Assembly (NCBI GenBank): GCA_004352715.1
Contig: SCFE01000096.1
Span: forward strand, 232,297 to 296,296
Source: Hofstenia miamia
Lineage: Eukaryota; Xenacoelomorpha; Acoela
Reading direction: 5' to 3'
Length of the DNA stretch: 64,000 nt
Part shown: piece after piece, positions 25,157-37,553 of the stretch
Numbering within the stretch: position 1 is the first letter of the stretch
How the letters are laid out: every line of letters begins with the position of its first letter
Position numbers and translations under genes: made by a program
The notes under the pieces: model-generated
What the model saw: the letters and a program-made list of their open reading frames with translations, nothing else
What the model was told of the DNA's origin: nothing
Databases searched by the model: none

Positions 25157-27160
25157 ATGGCACGAAAAAGGGTGGGCGCAACATCATCCAACATACCAGT
25201 CAAACAAGGAATTCTTAGCCACCTTCCATCACAATCATCCTCAACATCGAGCAGCCGCCAAACCTCTTGATTCCAGAATCACACACAAGAACTGTCACTA
25301 ATAAAAGGCGAAACTATTCACCCTTATTTCAATGCCTCCCGTCGATGCAGATACATTGCCCATAACAACATCTCTGCTCCAACACAAGACTCCATATCTA
25401 AAATACTGTGCATTGGAGAAAACAAAATAAACAGCGAGGCATTACCAACGATAATTGACTCAGAAAAACGAACTCAAGTCAACACAATTATTTTCTATCC
25501 CGAATCATTCTTACCGAAACTCAGCAGAACCTACGTACGCAGCACTATCTACATCACATTTGACTCTAATATCCTGCTTAAAAACATACTCAAATTCCTA
25601 AAGAACAGAAAAACGTGCAAAACTCTTGAATGCATTAACATCGACTGGAACTCTTTAAACCTAGTATACATGTTAAAACCAGCCGAGAAAGAGGGCCCAA
25701 AATTGGTCCAACGCATGAACCTCGTCCTCGTGGCAGCCCAAATCCACGATATCACAGTTAACTTCATTTATTTGGAAGAAACTACACCTATTCCAAATCA
25801 CATACTTGATCTCGAAACTTACTTGGAAACCTTCTACATAATCAGAAAAACAATACTTGCTCATACAGCAGTTAAGAAAAATCTGTCCGTCACAAAACTC
25901 TTTTTCATTGATATCCTAATGCATTGCTTCATGCCACAATATCACATAATCACCAAACAACGTCTAGCTATAGATGCCATGCTACTATCCCAGTCGCTTG
26001 AAATAATTGATCGTCTCTTTCTACCCATCAATGCCTCCAATGTAACAACACGATTCGCATTTCAACAAAAACAGGAAACCATCAATGACATTAACGATAG
26101 ATGGACACAACTGAAAGCTACACACATCAATGAAGATCAATGGCCTATGATACACATCGAATCTCCATCGCTAAATTATCCTACACAAGTGGAAAAACTA
26201 CTATCAGATCTCATACAAGCTGCAGAATTCAACATCAAAAAAGGCTTCCGAAATGAACTATTCTCAGACGAACAAATCCCAGAGATAACTACTAAATCAG
26301 CTATATGGATATTATCAATTTTTTTTAACAGAAAACCTCCATCGCAAAGCTCCGCTGTTTCGAAATAGCAATTGCGCCTATCACCAAAAGAGTCAAGAAC
26401 TGGCTCCTACAACCAACACGCCTCACAACATCCCCTCTAAAAAAGCATCAACAAGTCAGCAACACATACGAAAAACAGCTGATCAGAATCATCAATAGAG
26501 AAAACGCATTTGGACGCACATCACGGATAATATTACAAAATTTCCTTGGAATCCACAAAAGTGACCTTGATTTCCTCCACCCTCATACACGCAAATTTAT
26601 GTGGGGAGCCACTGCGGAATCTCACTTCATGAAAACCAAAGACTCCCGAACACCTCTTACCACAGATATGCTGCTAGAACGCATCCCTCACAGCACGCAA
26701 TCTTACCTACAACTCTGTCGCAACCATAACTTTAAAGAAAATAACCAATTTGTTCCAGTACCTACAAACGAGCTATCCCGAAATCATGTATAGCATCACT
26801 GATATTACGGAGGAAGCTACAAATATACATGGACACCTTGAAACCATAAAAGTAATCACAATGTTACCCAAAACAGTAATAACCATGGAAGAAGAAGAGA
26901 AACTATTATCAGAATCCTCCATACGCTTATCGCCAAAAGTATCTTTTACAAGATATTACAAACAAAAAAATCTCACACACTGAAATCATCCACACTCCAA
27001 CATGGATACGCGCGGAAAACCAAAACCTCCTCATAGACAAATCCATACTCAGCAGACAAGAAGATATCTTCGAAATGACTGGGGAAGATACCAGAATACT
27101 CAAACTCTTGGACGAAACCCAAAATCTGCTGCAGCAATCGTCAATACACACTTCTTACTC
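25157..27160 (+). pseudogene. Long A+C-rich reading frame of unknown family in the LTR element
   Basis: From MARKRVGATSSN at 25157 one frame runs to a single TGA at 25268-25270, then stays open without a break to 26368 (about 365 codons). It continues in a second frame from about 26320 (after a T8 run) to 26793 and in others to about 27160. The predicted product, over 600 residues, starts with a Ser-rich tract and is otherwise mostly helical (for example YLETFYIIRKTILAHTAVKK, RLAIDAMLLSQSLEIIDRLF). I see no zinc knuckle, RT, integrase, signal peptide or fusion-type envelope feature. The plus strand is strikingly rich in A and C and poor in G, unlike its neighbours. It lies after the protease relic and before the 3' LTR. 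It could be a displaced gag, an accessory 3' frame or a captured gene. Confidence 0.5.
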
Positions 27161-27188
27161 TTATCATAGGGTAGCTTTGGGTGGGCGT

Positions 27189-27335
27189 GTGGCATCAGCA
27201 CCTTCACGCGAAGCTTCATGCCCTGCTGGAGGCTTTCTCAAACAGTGCATTTCCGCTTCCTTGTGCGTTCCCGCATTCTATCAAGCTACCCACGCTACGT
27301 CACTTTGTTTTTGCTTTCTTGTATTGCTAACTATG
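27189..27335 (+). repeat. Partial 3' LTR
   Basis: Probably begins TGTGGCATCAGC after a G-rich tract (possible polypurine tract near 27171-27188), continues with sequence shared with the 5' copy, and breaks off near an (AT)n array at 27346-27379. The TATA region of the 5' copy is missing here. Confidence 0.5.
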
Positions 27336-27344
27336 GTGACGCTA

Positions 27345-27379
<35 letters not shown>

Positions 27380-27381
<2 letters not shown>

Positions 27382-29270
27382 TTAGTTTAGTTTTTATATG
27401 CAAATGAAGTTGTGACGTCATCTATTTTTGGAAAAATAAAGTTGAATTAGAATCTAAATTACTTAAGTATTAAAAATAGAATGAAACAGTTTATTTAGCT
27501 CATTGTACTTCATTTTCATAATTTTGAATACATTGACATTTCTAAAAATGAACGAATATATTACGAAAATAATTTAATGAATGATGTTTAAGTCTGTTTC
27601 AAAAATCAAATACTTAACAATGACATAAATTACAGTAACTTTCAAGCTCAAAATTTAAATAAGTTAAGAAATAATAAAAAATTTCATAGCACACAAATCT
27701 CCACCCCCCCCCATCCCTCACCCCAAAGCAGTATCATTTTTCAGCCAGGGATCCAGTATCAATGCCTTTAGTAATTTAGGCCAATATATATGGTATATAA
27801 TCATAATTAGTCATTATTGTCTTACTGTATTCAAAATATAGCACCAAATGAAAACTCCATATTTTTCTTGTTATAATTTTGACGGCCTTGACCCCTCTCC
27901 CAATGGAGGTGTTACACTGATTTTCACAACAGACCTTCTAAAACCCTTTTTTATAAGATAAACTATTTAATTGCCAATATTTTATTTCCCCGAGGGCCAC
28001 GGGTGAAAAATCAATAAAAATCGTTCACAGTGCTACAGTGTAAATTAGTTAAATTTTTTTTGACAGCCTTGACCCCTAAAAATAATGACTCAATCCATTT
28101 AGTTCCATAAATATATCGATGTTTATCTATTAGCTATTTTAAATGCATGTTGTTCCTAAAACTTGTGAATTTTTTATAAAATGAAATTTTTCCAGACGCC
28201 CTTGGCATAGGCCCCGCTCAAAATTTTTTTTCGGTCTAATTTTACTTGTTCCAAAAATCTGCCAAAAATATTAATTACAAGCAAAATTTTGCACAAAGAT
28301 GACATGGTGGCCGATCCCCCCGCTCAGTGCGGGAAGGGTGAGGTGGTTTGGGCTGTGACTTGAGATATTTGGCGGTCTACAACTTTGAATATAAACAAAT
28401 TTGTTAATCATGCGTATCCCGTTAATAACGGGCCGTTATCGAAGTACGTTGTAAATGTTGCGGTTATTGATAAATTAATTGAAGTTTTTAACAGTTTCGA
28501 GTAATATTCAGCTAATGAATGTGTGATGCTATTCAATTTAAACTTCCATTGCATAGCTTAAATCTGCATAGGTTAGTTCATTGGGATAAGTAAATATTGT
28601 ACTTTCCTTAACCTTAAGCATTCTGGTGTACTTTTAAAAGAACAAACCATTTGTTTAAATTTTCGAAGAATTTCCTCCAATCAGATTAGGAAATTTGAAA
28701 TCGTGCGCATGGATCTATCAATTTGTGCTTGAATGCAATGTTGAAAATTGCTATTAAAGCGTATCGCTGTGCTTGAAAAGATGAATAGTTTTTCTTTGAA
28801 AATTCTGATTTTTTAAAAAGTTTTAAGTTCTTTTCTGACCTAATGTTCAGCAATTCGTAAGGCCTAAAACTCATGGGATCAACAACGTATTTAACTGTTT
28901 CTATATATGTAGATAAACCTTTCAAACCAATCGAGGCATGCCGTGCGAAAAGTCGAAGGTCGAGACATTGAAGGCAACCTCAATGAGACAATAACGGATT
29001 TCGAGTTAAGACAACCCTGTTTCAGCTTTTAGATATATCTATTAGTTTTTGAGTTATAATCATTTACAAAATTTTTCAGGAATTATAAAAAATTTTAAGA
29101 AATTCTCAGACAGCTTAAACCTCGGGAGGCCAGCGTGTGATTTTAGAAATCACACTATTGTTCCTTCAATGTAACTCTGCTCATTGTGATCTAATGAGTG
29201 AATAACACTCTGACTTTTAGTATAATATTGTGTTGCATTTATCTAAGTCATTTTCAGTGTTTGAGAAGTC
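27380..29270. other. Intergenic stretch with diverged direct repeats
   Basis: No gene. A C-rich run lies at about 27700-27727. Two similar units start gacggccttgacccct (about 27881) and gacagccttgacccct (about 28062), suggesting an old repeat of roughly 180 bases. A GC-rich patch at 28308-28360 is unassigned. Confidence 0.4.
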
Positions 29271-29276
29271 ACAGTC

Positions 29277-29853
29277 ATGACTGCAAGGCACCTACGTCAA
29301 TCGAGGATGAATACTGAGCAGGCTCTTGCATCAATATTTGATTATGAGTCTTGCGACATTTCTGATGAAGACGTAGCATCTGACGAAGAGCAAGTAGATG
29401 ACATTCCTGGAGAGAAAGTTGCTGCATCTGATGAAGAACCGAACAGGAAGAAAGTGAAGAAATGGATTTTGTTGAAGATGGTGGTGACAATGAAGGCATC
29501 GTGGATAAAAATGGCCACCAATGGTCCCGAACTCCTCCTTTTACCAAGGGGGACATTATGGTGCCAATGTTTTTCGATTCAGGGATGGCGCTAAACCAAC
29601 TGCTTACAAGGACACTGTAAGGGAGACTTGGGAGTTAATGTTTACTGATGAGATTCTTCTAAAAACTATACGATATTCTCAGATGAAGGCAGACAAAATT
29701 GAGAATGTAGATGTTCAGCTAACTCTTACCCAATTGAAAGCATTCATTGGTGTATGCTACTTTCGTGGAGTGAACTATGATGTAAAGATCCCTGTGGATG
29801 AATTGTGGTCCGAGCAATCCAATACAATTTATTTCAAATTATATCACTTTTAA
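29277..29853 (+). pseudogene. piggyBac transposase, N-terminal relic
   Basis: Three frames together give a recognisable piggyBac N-terminal half. First an acidic leader (SCDISDEDVASDEEQVDD), then in the next frame DKNGHQWSRTPPFTKGDI, then in the third ETWELMFTDEILLKTI and LTLTQLKAFIGVCYFRGV followed by VDELWSE. These are hallmarks of PGBD/piggyBac proteins (the WS.TPP block, the FTDEI helix, the KAFIG.....G...PV.ELW stretch). The reading ends before the catalytic DDD domain. Two frameshifts and the 3' truncation make it a pseudogene. No TTAA-flanked termini were identified. Confidence 0.75.
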
Positions 29854-30349
29854 ATTATCGGATTTATAATTGATTTTTGAATGAATTGGTTGCACATTTG
29901 TAGAAAGAATAGAGAAATGTTTGTGATTGATATTTGAATAATAAATATCACGTTTACTTTGTGGGTTATTTTGTTGAATGAAAATATTTAGCGTGGTTCT
30001 TTTACAACAAGAGTGTTTCAATGCAAAGCAATGAGCGGACTGCTTGTTTTGTTTGCCAAATCATTTAATTATTTTTAAAACAAATCATAGTGAATTATGT
30101 CCTATATATTCCATTCATATTATTTAATTGATTCTTGAATGTTGTTTTAACGCAAACTAACAATTTACGATGTGTACATTTGTATAAATATAAATTCATA
30201 CACTTTAAGAATGAAATTCATTTTTTCATAAATTATTGGGCAAGCTTTGCTCCCTTGTTTACATGTACGGGCCGCCTATACCATTAAATTTTAAAGAGAC
30301 CGAAAACAGCGTATAGTTTTGAATGGAAAAAATGTGAATGTGTAACACA
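29854..30349. other. AT-rich spacer
   Basis: Nothing recognised. Confidence 0.5.
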
Positions 30350-31357
30350 TGAAAAAGGGTACCTCAGCGAACAGTTCTACGACCGAGCTTATTTGCTCTT
30401 TATGTCAATAATATTATAAGTGAAGGTAGTAATTTTGAAATTTATTAATATACCAATTACCCATGTTTGATAACTTAAGATGAAAATACTTTTAAAAAAA
30501 CTAAGAATCTGATCTGCTATCTGACATTAAAAATCTAAGGAATTATTTCAATTTAACCGAACTAAAAATAAATGTTGATAAAATGCAGTTCATTATTTTT
30601 TCAGCTAATTCTGTTAAAAATCTAACAAAATATTGAGCTTAAAATAAAAAAAAATAATCAAACTAAGTAATTGCGTTAAATATTTAGACGTTGAAATAGA
30701 TAAGGATCTAACTTTCAATTCATTTTTGCAAAATAAAATTAAGAAAATGGTTACTGGAATAAGATATCATTTAAGGAATTTCTCATCTGAATATCATAAA
30801 CAGTTCATTAATACTTTTTGCTTATCCCCTTTAAACTATTGTTCATTTTTAATATTACAATCTACGTCTAAGCGACGTCAACTTTTATCAAAAACTTTGT
30901 ACTGGGCTTTAAAAACTTTGAATTTTTTAAAAAGTATGATAGTTCATCAGAATATAGAAATAATTGTGATATTTTGTTTCTTAATTATTATTTAAAGGCA
31001 AACAGTCGTTCACACACATTTATATCAATTGACAAATCGTTCAACACAATCCATCATTGTGCAATTGATTTCTGGAATAAACTAGATTATGAGTTGTGAT
31101 CAGAACCTAATTCTAAAAAATAATTAGAAAAAAATTGAAAGATTGTTGTCAAAAAAACAGCTATTTCTAGGAGATAGTAACACTTTCCGCGCATTCCAAA
31201 ATCACAATCAACACATACATACAGCAGCATACAAACACTCACATTTATATTATATATATTTTTTCATTATAATGTACTTTGTAGATTTGTAATGTTTCTT
31301 TTTTTTGCAATAAATTGCTTGAATCTTACTATTATTATTATTTTTATTATTATTAAC
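30350..31357 (+). pseudogene. LINE 3' end: decayed RT, 3' UTR and (ATT)n tail
   Basis: Translation with several frame changes gives VPQRTVLRPSLFALYVNNII ([18 protein letters not shown] decayed), later LTELKINVDKMQFIIFS, SNCVKYLDVEIDKDLTF and FCLSPLNYCSFL. These are the palm-to-thumb blocks of an APE-type LINE. After the last coding-like stretch (DFWNKLDYEL near 31080) comes about 230 bases of 3' UTR and a tail of ATT repeats at 31327-31357. The same tail type ends the LINE at 47390-51563, so both may belong to one CR1/L2-like group. Numerous stops show it is dead. Confidence 0.7.
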
Positions 31358-34300
31358 TGAAAATAATTGTGGTCTTGAACTTTCAAGTTGTAGAGTTTAA
31401 AAAATGATTAAAATCAAGATTAAGGTTAGATTATGAAAATTACCATCAAATTGATATAATATTCTCATTTAAGTAAAATTCCCATTGAATTCAGCAATTA
31501 TTGTCAGAATGCCTTATGAGGAGAACGGAGAATTTTGCTGCAATTTTTTCTCCAAATTCTGAAAACTTTATAAAATAAGTATTTTACATTTCGTTTGATT
31601 ATCAAAATTATATTTGTTATAAACTTTAAAGAACTAACTTATTTCTATCCATAAACATGAAATGATTTCAATTGCGAATCTTTCGAGGTCTTAATTTATC
31701 AATCAAGGCTTTTGGCTCAAATGATTATGAAATTTGGGTAGGAGACTAAACCTCTACTGCAGGTAGATGTGGATATTGGCAAATATGTATTCAATAAATA
31801 GGATTCACACCTCCCCACCAAAAATTTCTGGAAGTGGCCCTGTTCCTAGTTCTATTGAATGAAAATTATGCTTATGGTTATTTTAGGGAGTATGGTTCTG
31901 TACTATTGTTTTATGCTTTTATTGTTGATATCATCAATATAAGAGGAATCATAAAATTTATTATAGAAATAAATTAATTTACATCAAATTAAAAGGATAT
32001 CATGAATAAATTAAAAAGTCTTTTTACAGTTTGATATGCGTTTGCATATCGTATGCTTCATAATAATGAGGAATACAAATTGGGTTAGAAGAATACCAAT
32101 AAACTATTTTATTAGAAAAGCGATGCAATTATTATGCTAATTTTATAATGACTTTGTACAAAAACTTTAAAACCGTAATAAACATAACTGCCCATGGGAC
32201 ACTTTTCCAAGCCCACTACCATCCCATTTATTGTCAGATTCCCATGAGATTCCAGATCTCTTGTTGTAAATTGCAAGCTACATATTACAAAATCAGTATT
32301 TTTTTCTTTTATATTGCTGACAGATAAACAATACAGATTCTGATTGATAACATTTTAGAAATTCTCTTAATCTCTTCACAATGACAGGACTCTGGTGACC
32401 CATACATTTGAAATGACTTTAGAAAATGTATCAAACTTTGTGTAAGCGTTTAAAGACAAATTGCTAACATTCTTTCTATGAGAAGTGGCTAATCTCATTC
32501 CATCGTTTTTCTGCATTTTGCCTCTGCTTAACCATATTTCCACTAGTGTTTCTTTTACGTAACAAACCGATTTGTCCGCATTTATGAAAAATTTTATCCA
32601 AGCCTGTTAAGAATATTGAAAGCTTTTTACTTTTTACATGGACACATCTATGGGGTAGAACACGCTCATGCAATGATGAAGATTACTGCAAAAACATATT
32701 CTTATGCCTGAATTACATGCAAATAAGAATATTTTTATTGAGAAATCCGATTTTTGTAAAAATATTCAAATTATTTCCATACCTAGTGTAGGCGAATTTA
32801 AGGAGAAAAATATATAAGAGACAATTCTCTTTTTTGTGGTGTTTTTAAATTGTAAATATCTTCGTTAGTCCGTGAGTTAAAGCCGTTTGAATATATTGTG
32901 TTGAAGTCATCACAAATTTAAAAAAATTCTTAGTGGAAATAGTGTTAATAAATTTTCCTAAAGGCGATGTTTCTTAAATGATTTTATAAATTTGTCTAAA
33001 TCGGTTTAGAATTAAATTGTAAAATTTTGGAAAACAAAATATATTTAAAAATACGCCAAATTTAAAATAAAATTCAAAGTGCTGTTGTAAGTCTTCCTAG
33101 GGAGTTAGCGTTGTCTTGTGCTCATTGATATTAATGTTTCCACCAATCAATTTTGCATATCGTTTGGAAATCTTGGTGTGACCTAAATTAAAATCGCACT
33201 CCACTAACAATACAAGACCAATAGATTCTACATTTACAGTCAGTGATTAATATCAATTTTTATAAATACAATTGTAAATTTTTATTTTTAAAAAATGCCT
33301 AGAAAATTGTGGGAATAATTCTCCCACATTTATCCGATTGGAATTCGTTTCAGGCGATTGTCATCAATTCCCATTGACATTTTTGGGTATCATATATGCA
33401 TTTATGGTTCATTGGATGTTGCCTTACAAATTTTAAATTGTGTTGAGAATATAAATCCTCGCGTTACGAAAAATACAACACAGTAAAATATGTACTATAG
33501 TTACCATTATGTAATGTATGCAAATTTACATACACTGAATACAAAGTGCATATAATAACAGACATGATGGGCTCAAACTCAAACACTATTGATTAATTGT
33601 GATTCTATTCATCAACTAAATGCAAATCATTATATATATATATATATATATATATAATGTTTTCTGTATCCCTTTAGCTTATTTTACCCTTANNNNNNNN
33701 NNNNNNNNNNNNNNNNNNNNNNNNNNNNNNNNNNNNNNNNNNNNNNNNNNNNNNNNNNNNNNNNNNNNNNNNNNNNNNNNNNNNNNNNNNNNNNNNNNNN
33801 NNNNNNNTATATATATATATAGTTTTCTTTGATTGAATATGGTGATACATTTATTTTCTATTTCAAATTTTTACTTCAAGTTACAATAATATATAAAATA
33901 CGAGCATTATTGTCATTAAGTTTTTGATATAGTCATTATAGCCTCTCAAAAAAATATATATATATATATATATATATAGATAGATAGATAGATAGATAGA
34001 TAAATAGATATTAGCAGAAATTCAATTCGCACAGCTGCTGTCGTACTGCAAAATGATTACTTACTGAAAAGCACTGCAAATATATTGCAATTATAACAAT
34101 TGCAAAATATAACAATTCAGTTTAAAATATGATAGACAAATCAATTTTAATGATATTAGTTAGAACTTAGTATATTTTTCATAAAATTTACAGGTCATAA
34201 CTTGTAGTTTTTAGAATGATTAAAAATTTCATTCAAATTTTGAACATCAGGGCGACATCTAGTGGTCTCCAGCTGCAGTTAATTTCCCCATGATATATAG

Positions 34301-34429
34301 TCAATGTTGTTTAAAAAGCAAATTTCAACGGAGTAAAATCATTTTCATAAATCAAAAATACAGTCCTTTGCTATAAAAATATAGAATTGTACTTACTATT
34401 CATATAGCATTGTAACTCGTTTTGTATAA
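31358..34429. other. AT-rich intergenic stretch, gap and microsatellites
   Basis: No gene supported over about 3 kb; the open frame at 32476-32673 is short and featureless. Holds an (AT)n run at 33631-33655, a 115-n gap at 33693-33807 with (AT)n on its right, and a compound (AT)n(AGAT)n array at about 33953-34010. Confidence 0.5.
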
Positions 34430-34716
34430 TCATTCAATTTTTAACATTAAAACTTTGAGCATCGCTTTCCTAAATTCGGTGTTTGTAAGTGGATAAGCAA
34501 AAATATTTACATCTAAATTTAGGATCATGCATAATGTGAAAAGCTTATCAAACACGCTGTCAAATAGCCACAACTGAGTTTTTAAAATATTTACAATGAA
34601 ATAATAATGAGCTTGATTTGGAAAGGTCGTCAGAATAAATATGAAGGTTACGATGAACAGCATTCTCGTCGTATTCGTCTTTGCTTGTGATATTACTGCA
34701 CCTTTTTTGGATTTGC
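34430..34716 (-). CDS. Class A GPCR, third coding exon (TM6-TM7)
   Basis: Acceptor actatttag ends at 34717. The exon starts in phase 1 and completes a Gly codon left open by exon 2. It encodes a basic third-loop end (SKKGAVISQAKTNTTRML), TM6 (FIVTFIFILTTFPNQAHYYF), TM7 (LFTLCMILNLDVNIFAYPLT) and the amphipathic helix-8 start (NTEFRKAMLKVL), then a stop. TM6 keeps the Pro (FPNQ in place of the common CWxP). TM7 has N-I-F-A-Y where nearly all class A receptors have N-P-x-x-Y. It is the last exon of the gene that starts at 36812. Confidence 0.82.
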
Positions 34717-35180
34717 CTAAATAGTGCTAGTAAACAACGACAATTCTTTCTGGTCAAAACTGTTATTGATTGCGAATAAAGGCTTTGCAATACAGCCAGA
34801 GAATGGCATTTATGCACTACAATTGTTCGGATAGGGCTCATTTTTGTTTATTTTGCTATGCATTAAAATATTTTAGAGCTAAAAGTAAACTGTAACTAGT
34901 TAGTTAATAACTTAAAAATAAAAGGTAAATATCATAAAGAATATCACGACAATATTTCTAAGAATAGTTTCTAGCTTTTAACATGTTAAATTTACTTGCT
35001 ATAGTGCCATTTCAAATTAAAGGAATTAGTATATTTCAATATTAATTGTATTGTTTTTTCTGAATGCTTATAGAAATTGAACGACACAGTTTAGATATAA
35101 GAAATAAAAAAGAAAAATTTTCTAAAAATTATTGTTTAAAAAATTTATTAAAGTTATACAAGCAAGTTAATTGGCAATAC
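34717..35180 (-). other. Intron 2 of the class A GPCR
   Basis: 464-base GT...AG intron, donor TCAG|GTATTG, phase 1. The 93-codon open frame overlapping its start (to 34841) is not coding. Confidence 0.7.
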
Positions 35181-35517
35181 CTGACTTAAAATCCATGACT
35201 TTTGACAACTTTATTGCAATGCATGTATAGCAAAATATTGGCAAAAAAAGTTGCATGATTAAATAGATAAAAGCTCCAACAAATCCCAAATATAAAGAAG
35301 CATGATTCGGAAATTCTTGAAGACAGAAGCTGTTTTTAACCGATATCGCTGCGGTATCACTTATTACAAAGATCGTCGTTGAATATATCCATGGTATAAT
35401 CATAAAAGTCCAACAAGTTTTGCGATTAAAATACTTTTTGTAAAGCAATGGGTAGATTACAGCTGCGCATCTTTCGATTGATATTAAACTAATAATTAAA
35501 TAAGAGTTTCCAAGAAC
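35181..35517 (-). CDS. Class A GPCR, second coding exon (TM3-TM5)
   Basis: Acceptor ctattttag ends at 35518 and the frame opens in phase 0: the rest of TM3 (VLGNSYLIISLISIERCAAV, with ER in place of DR), loop 2 (YPLLYKKYFNRKTC), TM4 (TFMIIPWIYSTTIFVI), an extracellular loop with the disulfide Cys (SFCLQEF) and TM5 (YLGFVGAFIYLIMQLFLPIF). It ends at donor TCAG|GTATTG in phase 1. The 337 bases join without loss to both neighbouring exons. Confidence 0.85.
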
Positions 35518-36503
35518 CTAAAATAGAACTTAGGCAGTTTGTTATTATTATGTGATGGCATACAACTAATTGTACTATAAAACATTTTAACGCAAAGACT
35601 GAAAACAAGAGAAAATGTAGATCACTGGGAAGTGACACTTAGAAGTGGATGGCATTGAGTGTGATTCAACATCCATATACATTGGATTGGATTCTCTTAG
35701 ATTCCTTAACTACGCATTTAGATTTTTAAATACTGTAAATGATATTTTTCTTGGAGTCTTCAATAACCATGAGTGCAAATATTCCCTAGCAACGAAACAA
35801 CTTTACAGTAGTTTTGAGATTAAATAAAAGTTGCTATTCTGTTCCAAAACTTTTATATATATTTCTATTATTCACATAAATTTAAATTTATGCAGTAACA
35901 TTTGGCCATGAACTGTTTACACATTGCCATGTTATACAATCTTATTTAAATAACATGTTTGTCTTGTGGGAAAAAATAATTTATTTTAGTAGGTACAAGT
36001 GAAATTTTACATAAAAAAGTTTATTATTCTTAAATAGCATTAAATTTTTAATATCGGATATGCAAAAAATCACTCTTGGTCTATATTTTGTGTTTGGAAA
36101 AAAATAGCCTTAAAGTGTTTTCATAACCTAGTCAATTAATGTCTTGCGAAGACTACAACAAAGATAGTATCTTAGAGCAGCTATTATTCGCAATAATGTG
36201 GTTTTTCCTAGGCAATAAATTGCTTCAAATAAAAAGATTATTGTAGTAAATTGTTCTACAGTGTAACTTAAATGCAGCTTCCAAAAGCATTCACAATAAC
36301 CGAAATAATTTGGAAGCAACTGCAAGTAATTAACAATATTTCCTGAAATTTTTACATGATTGTGCGAATGTATATCAATAGGAAATTAATAGATAACATA
36401 TTTTTAGAATAAATTTGTGCATTTTAATCTTGTCAACGGGACTTAAATATTGATTTACATTAACTATCTGATTAAAATTCATTAAAATCTAGCATATAAA
36501 TAC
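35518..36503 (-). other. Intron 1 of the class A GPCR
   Basis: 986-base intron, donor AAA|GTATTT, acceptor TTTTAG, phase 0, interrupting TM3. Open frames inside it on either strand (35645-35827, 36128-36325) are not needed by the gene model. Confidence 0.7.
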
Positions 36504-36812
36504 TTTAAATTGTAGATTCTGAGCTTTAATAGTGCAGGAAATTCTTTGCAGAAAAAATGGAATTGAATCTGGCACTTTTCCACTGAAGGCTTGCAAGTCT
36601 GGCACAATCATATTTATTGAAAACAATATTGATGCCAAACAATCACTGACAGCTAAATTGGCTATAAGATAGAAGTGGTAGCTTCGCATTTTCTTTGTTA
36701 CAACAATTACAAGAACTAAAAACAGGTTTGCAAAGACGCCAAAAAGGCTAACTATTGTTGTAGAAATCGTCACCGCGGAATTGAAGGCTGTGTCTTCTTG
36801 CGTTAGATTCAT
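36504..36812 (-). CDS. Class A GPCR, first coding exon (N-terminus to TM3)
   Basis: Start chosen at the ATG giving MNLTQEDTAFNS; the frame further upstream has no other ATG. The 103 codons carry a short N-terminus with one N-glycosylation sequon (NLT), TM1 (TISTTIVSLFGVFANLFLVL, with A-N in place of G-N), loop 1, TM2 (YLIANLAVSDCLASILFSI, with the conserved N-L-A-x-S-D), and the start of TM3 including the disulfide Cys (ISCTIKAQN). The exon ends at AAA|GTATTT in phase 0. Together the three exons give about 310 residues, a normal size for a peptide- or amine-type receptor. It has no LDLa repeats and is not obviously a paralogue of the + strand receptor. Ligand unknown; expressed at the cell surface by inference. 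Confidence 0.85.
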
Positions 36813-37553
36813 TTTGATAAATGATTTCAATATGTGTTTCTCGCGTATTTAAGTGCAAGGACTTAATTTGATTGGTGCAAATTTTAAGAAGCGGTGTGGG
36901 AAACTGAAAATATTAAATTGTATTTATATTTATAGAACTGCAATCAGGTTTAATTAGGGATTCCAAAAATAGTCATAGCAAATTTAGCAAAAAAGATGAA
37001 CACTTAGTCGAATTATTAAGGAGAAGTCGCCTCAGCAGGAATTGGGAGATTCGGAATAAAAATTTCAATTTTTAAATACATAATTTAGGGCTGAGTTCAA
37101 CTGTGAACATTAAGCAGGCGGTTTAGATTTGGGTTCTTTTTACCCGGTCAGTATATATTTGGGGCTTAGGATTACTATATAAACCATCTGTAAATACTTC
37201 ATTTTATATGTAATACTTGATAAATTTTCATGAAGAAAGCCAATAAATATTTTTCTGAGAGACGAGTAAGCTATTCACAAGCAAGTGAAAAAATGCTTGA
37301 GCATTGAATTTGAAATATTTTATCTAAATATAAGCTTACAGCAATTTGAATTCAAAGTAACAGTAGTGTTTTGCGGGCATGCCCCAGGCACATGTTATGC
37401 CCGCTCAAAAAAGTCTGGTATAATCATTTAAGATAATATACTATAATCACGTACGATTATTCTCCTTTTAAAAAGAAATTCAATAATTTAACGCAAAATT
37501 TATGCTTTTGCTGCCAAAATATTTAAATTTTGTTGTGCATTTGCTGTAATAAA
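36813..37553. other. Spacer between the GPCR and a hAT copy
   Basis: 5' flank of the class A GPCR on one side. A GC-rich island at about 37372-37415 (gcgggcatgccccaggcaca, then gttatgcccgc) forms an imperfect hairpin and may be the end of the hAT element to its right, but no partner end was found. Confidence 0.35.

Larger units (their letters stand above)
24040..27340 (+). mobile_element. Degenerate LTR retrotransposon with unusual 3' reading frame
   Basis: Two partial direct repeats (24040-24262 and about 27189-27335) share cagtgcatttccgcttcc and the following GCGTTCCCGCATTC-type sequence, and bracket a coding interior. Order: truncated 5' LTR, gap, aspartic-protease relic (about 24620-24990), A+C-rich frame (25157-27160), truncated 3' LTR. 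No reverse transcriptase, RNase H or integrase is visible, so the element is internally deleted. Both outer LTR ends run into (AT)n arrays, so no target duplication can be read. Confidence 0.65.

Noticed and set aside
33953-34010. (AT)n(AGAT)n array as a regulatory or centromeric element
   Set aside because: A short ordinary compound microsatellite with no higher-order structure.
36128-36325. Hydrophobic open frame in the first intron of the class A GPCR as an extra exon
   Set aside because: Exons 1 and 2 already join in phase 0 within TM3; adding this frame would break the helix, and it lacks matching splice sites.
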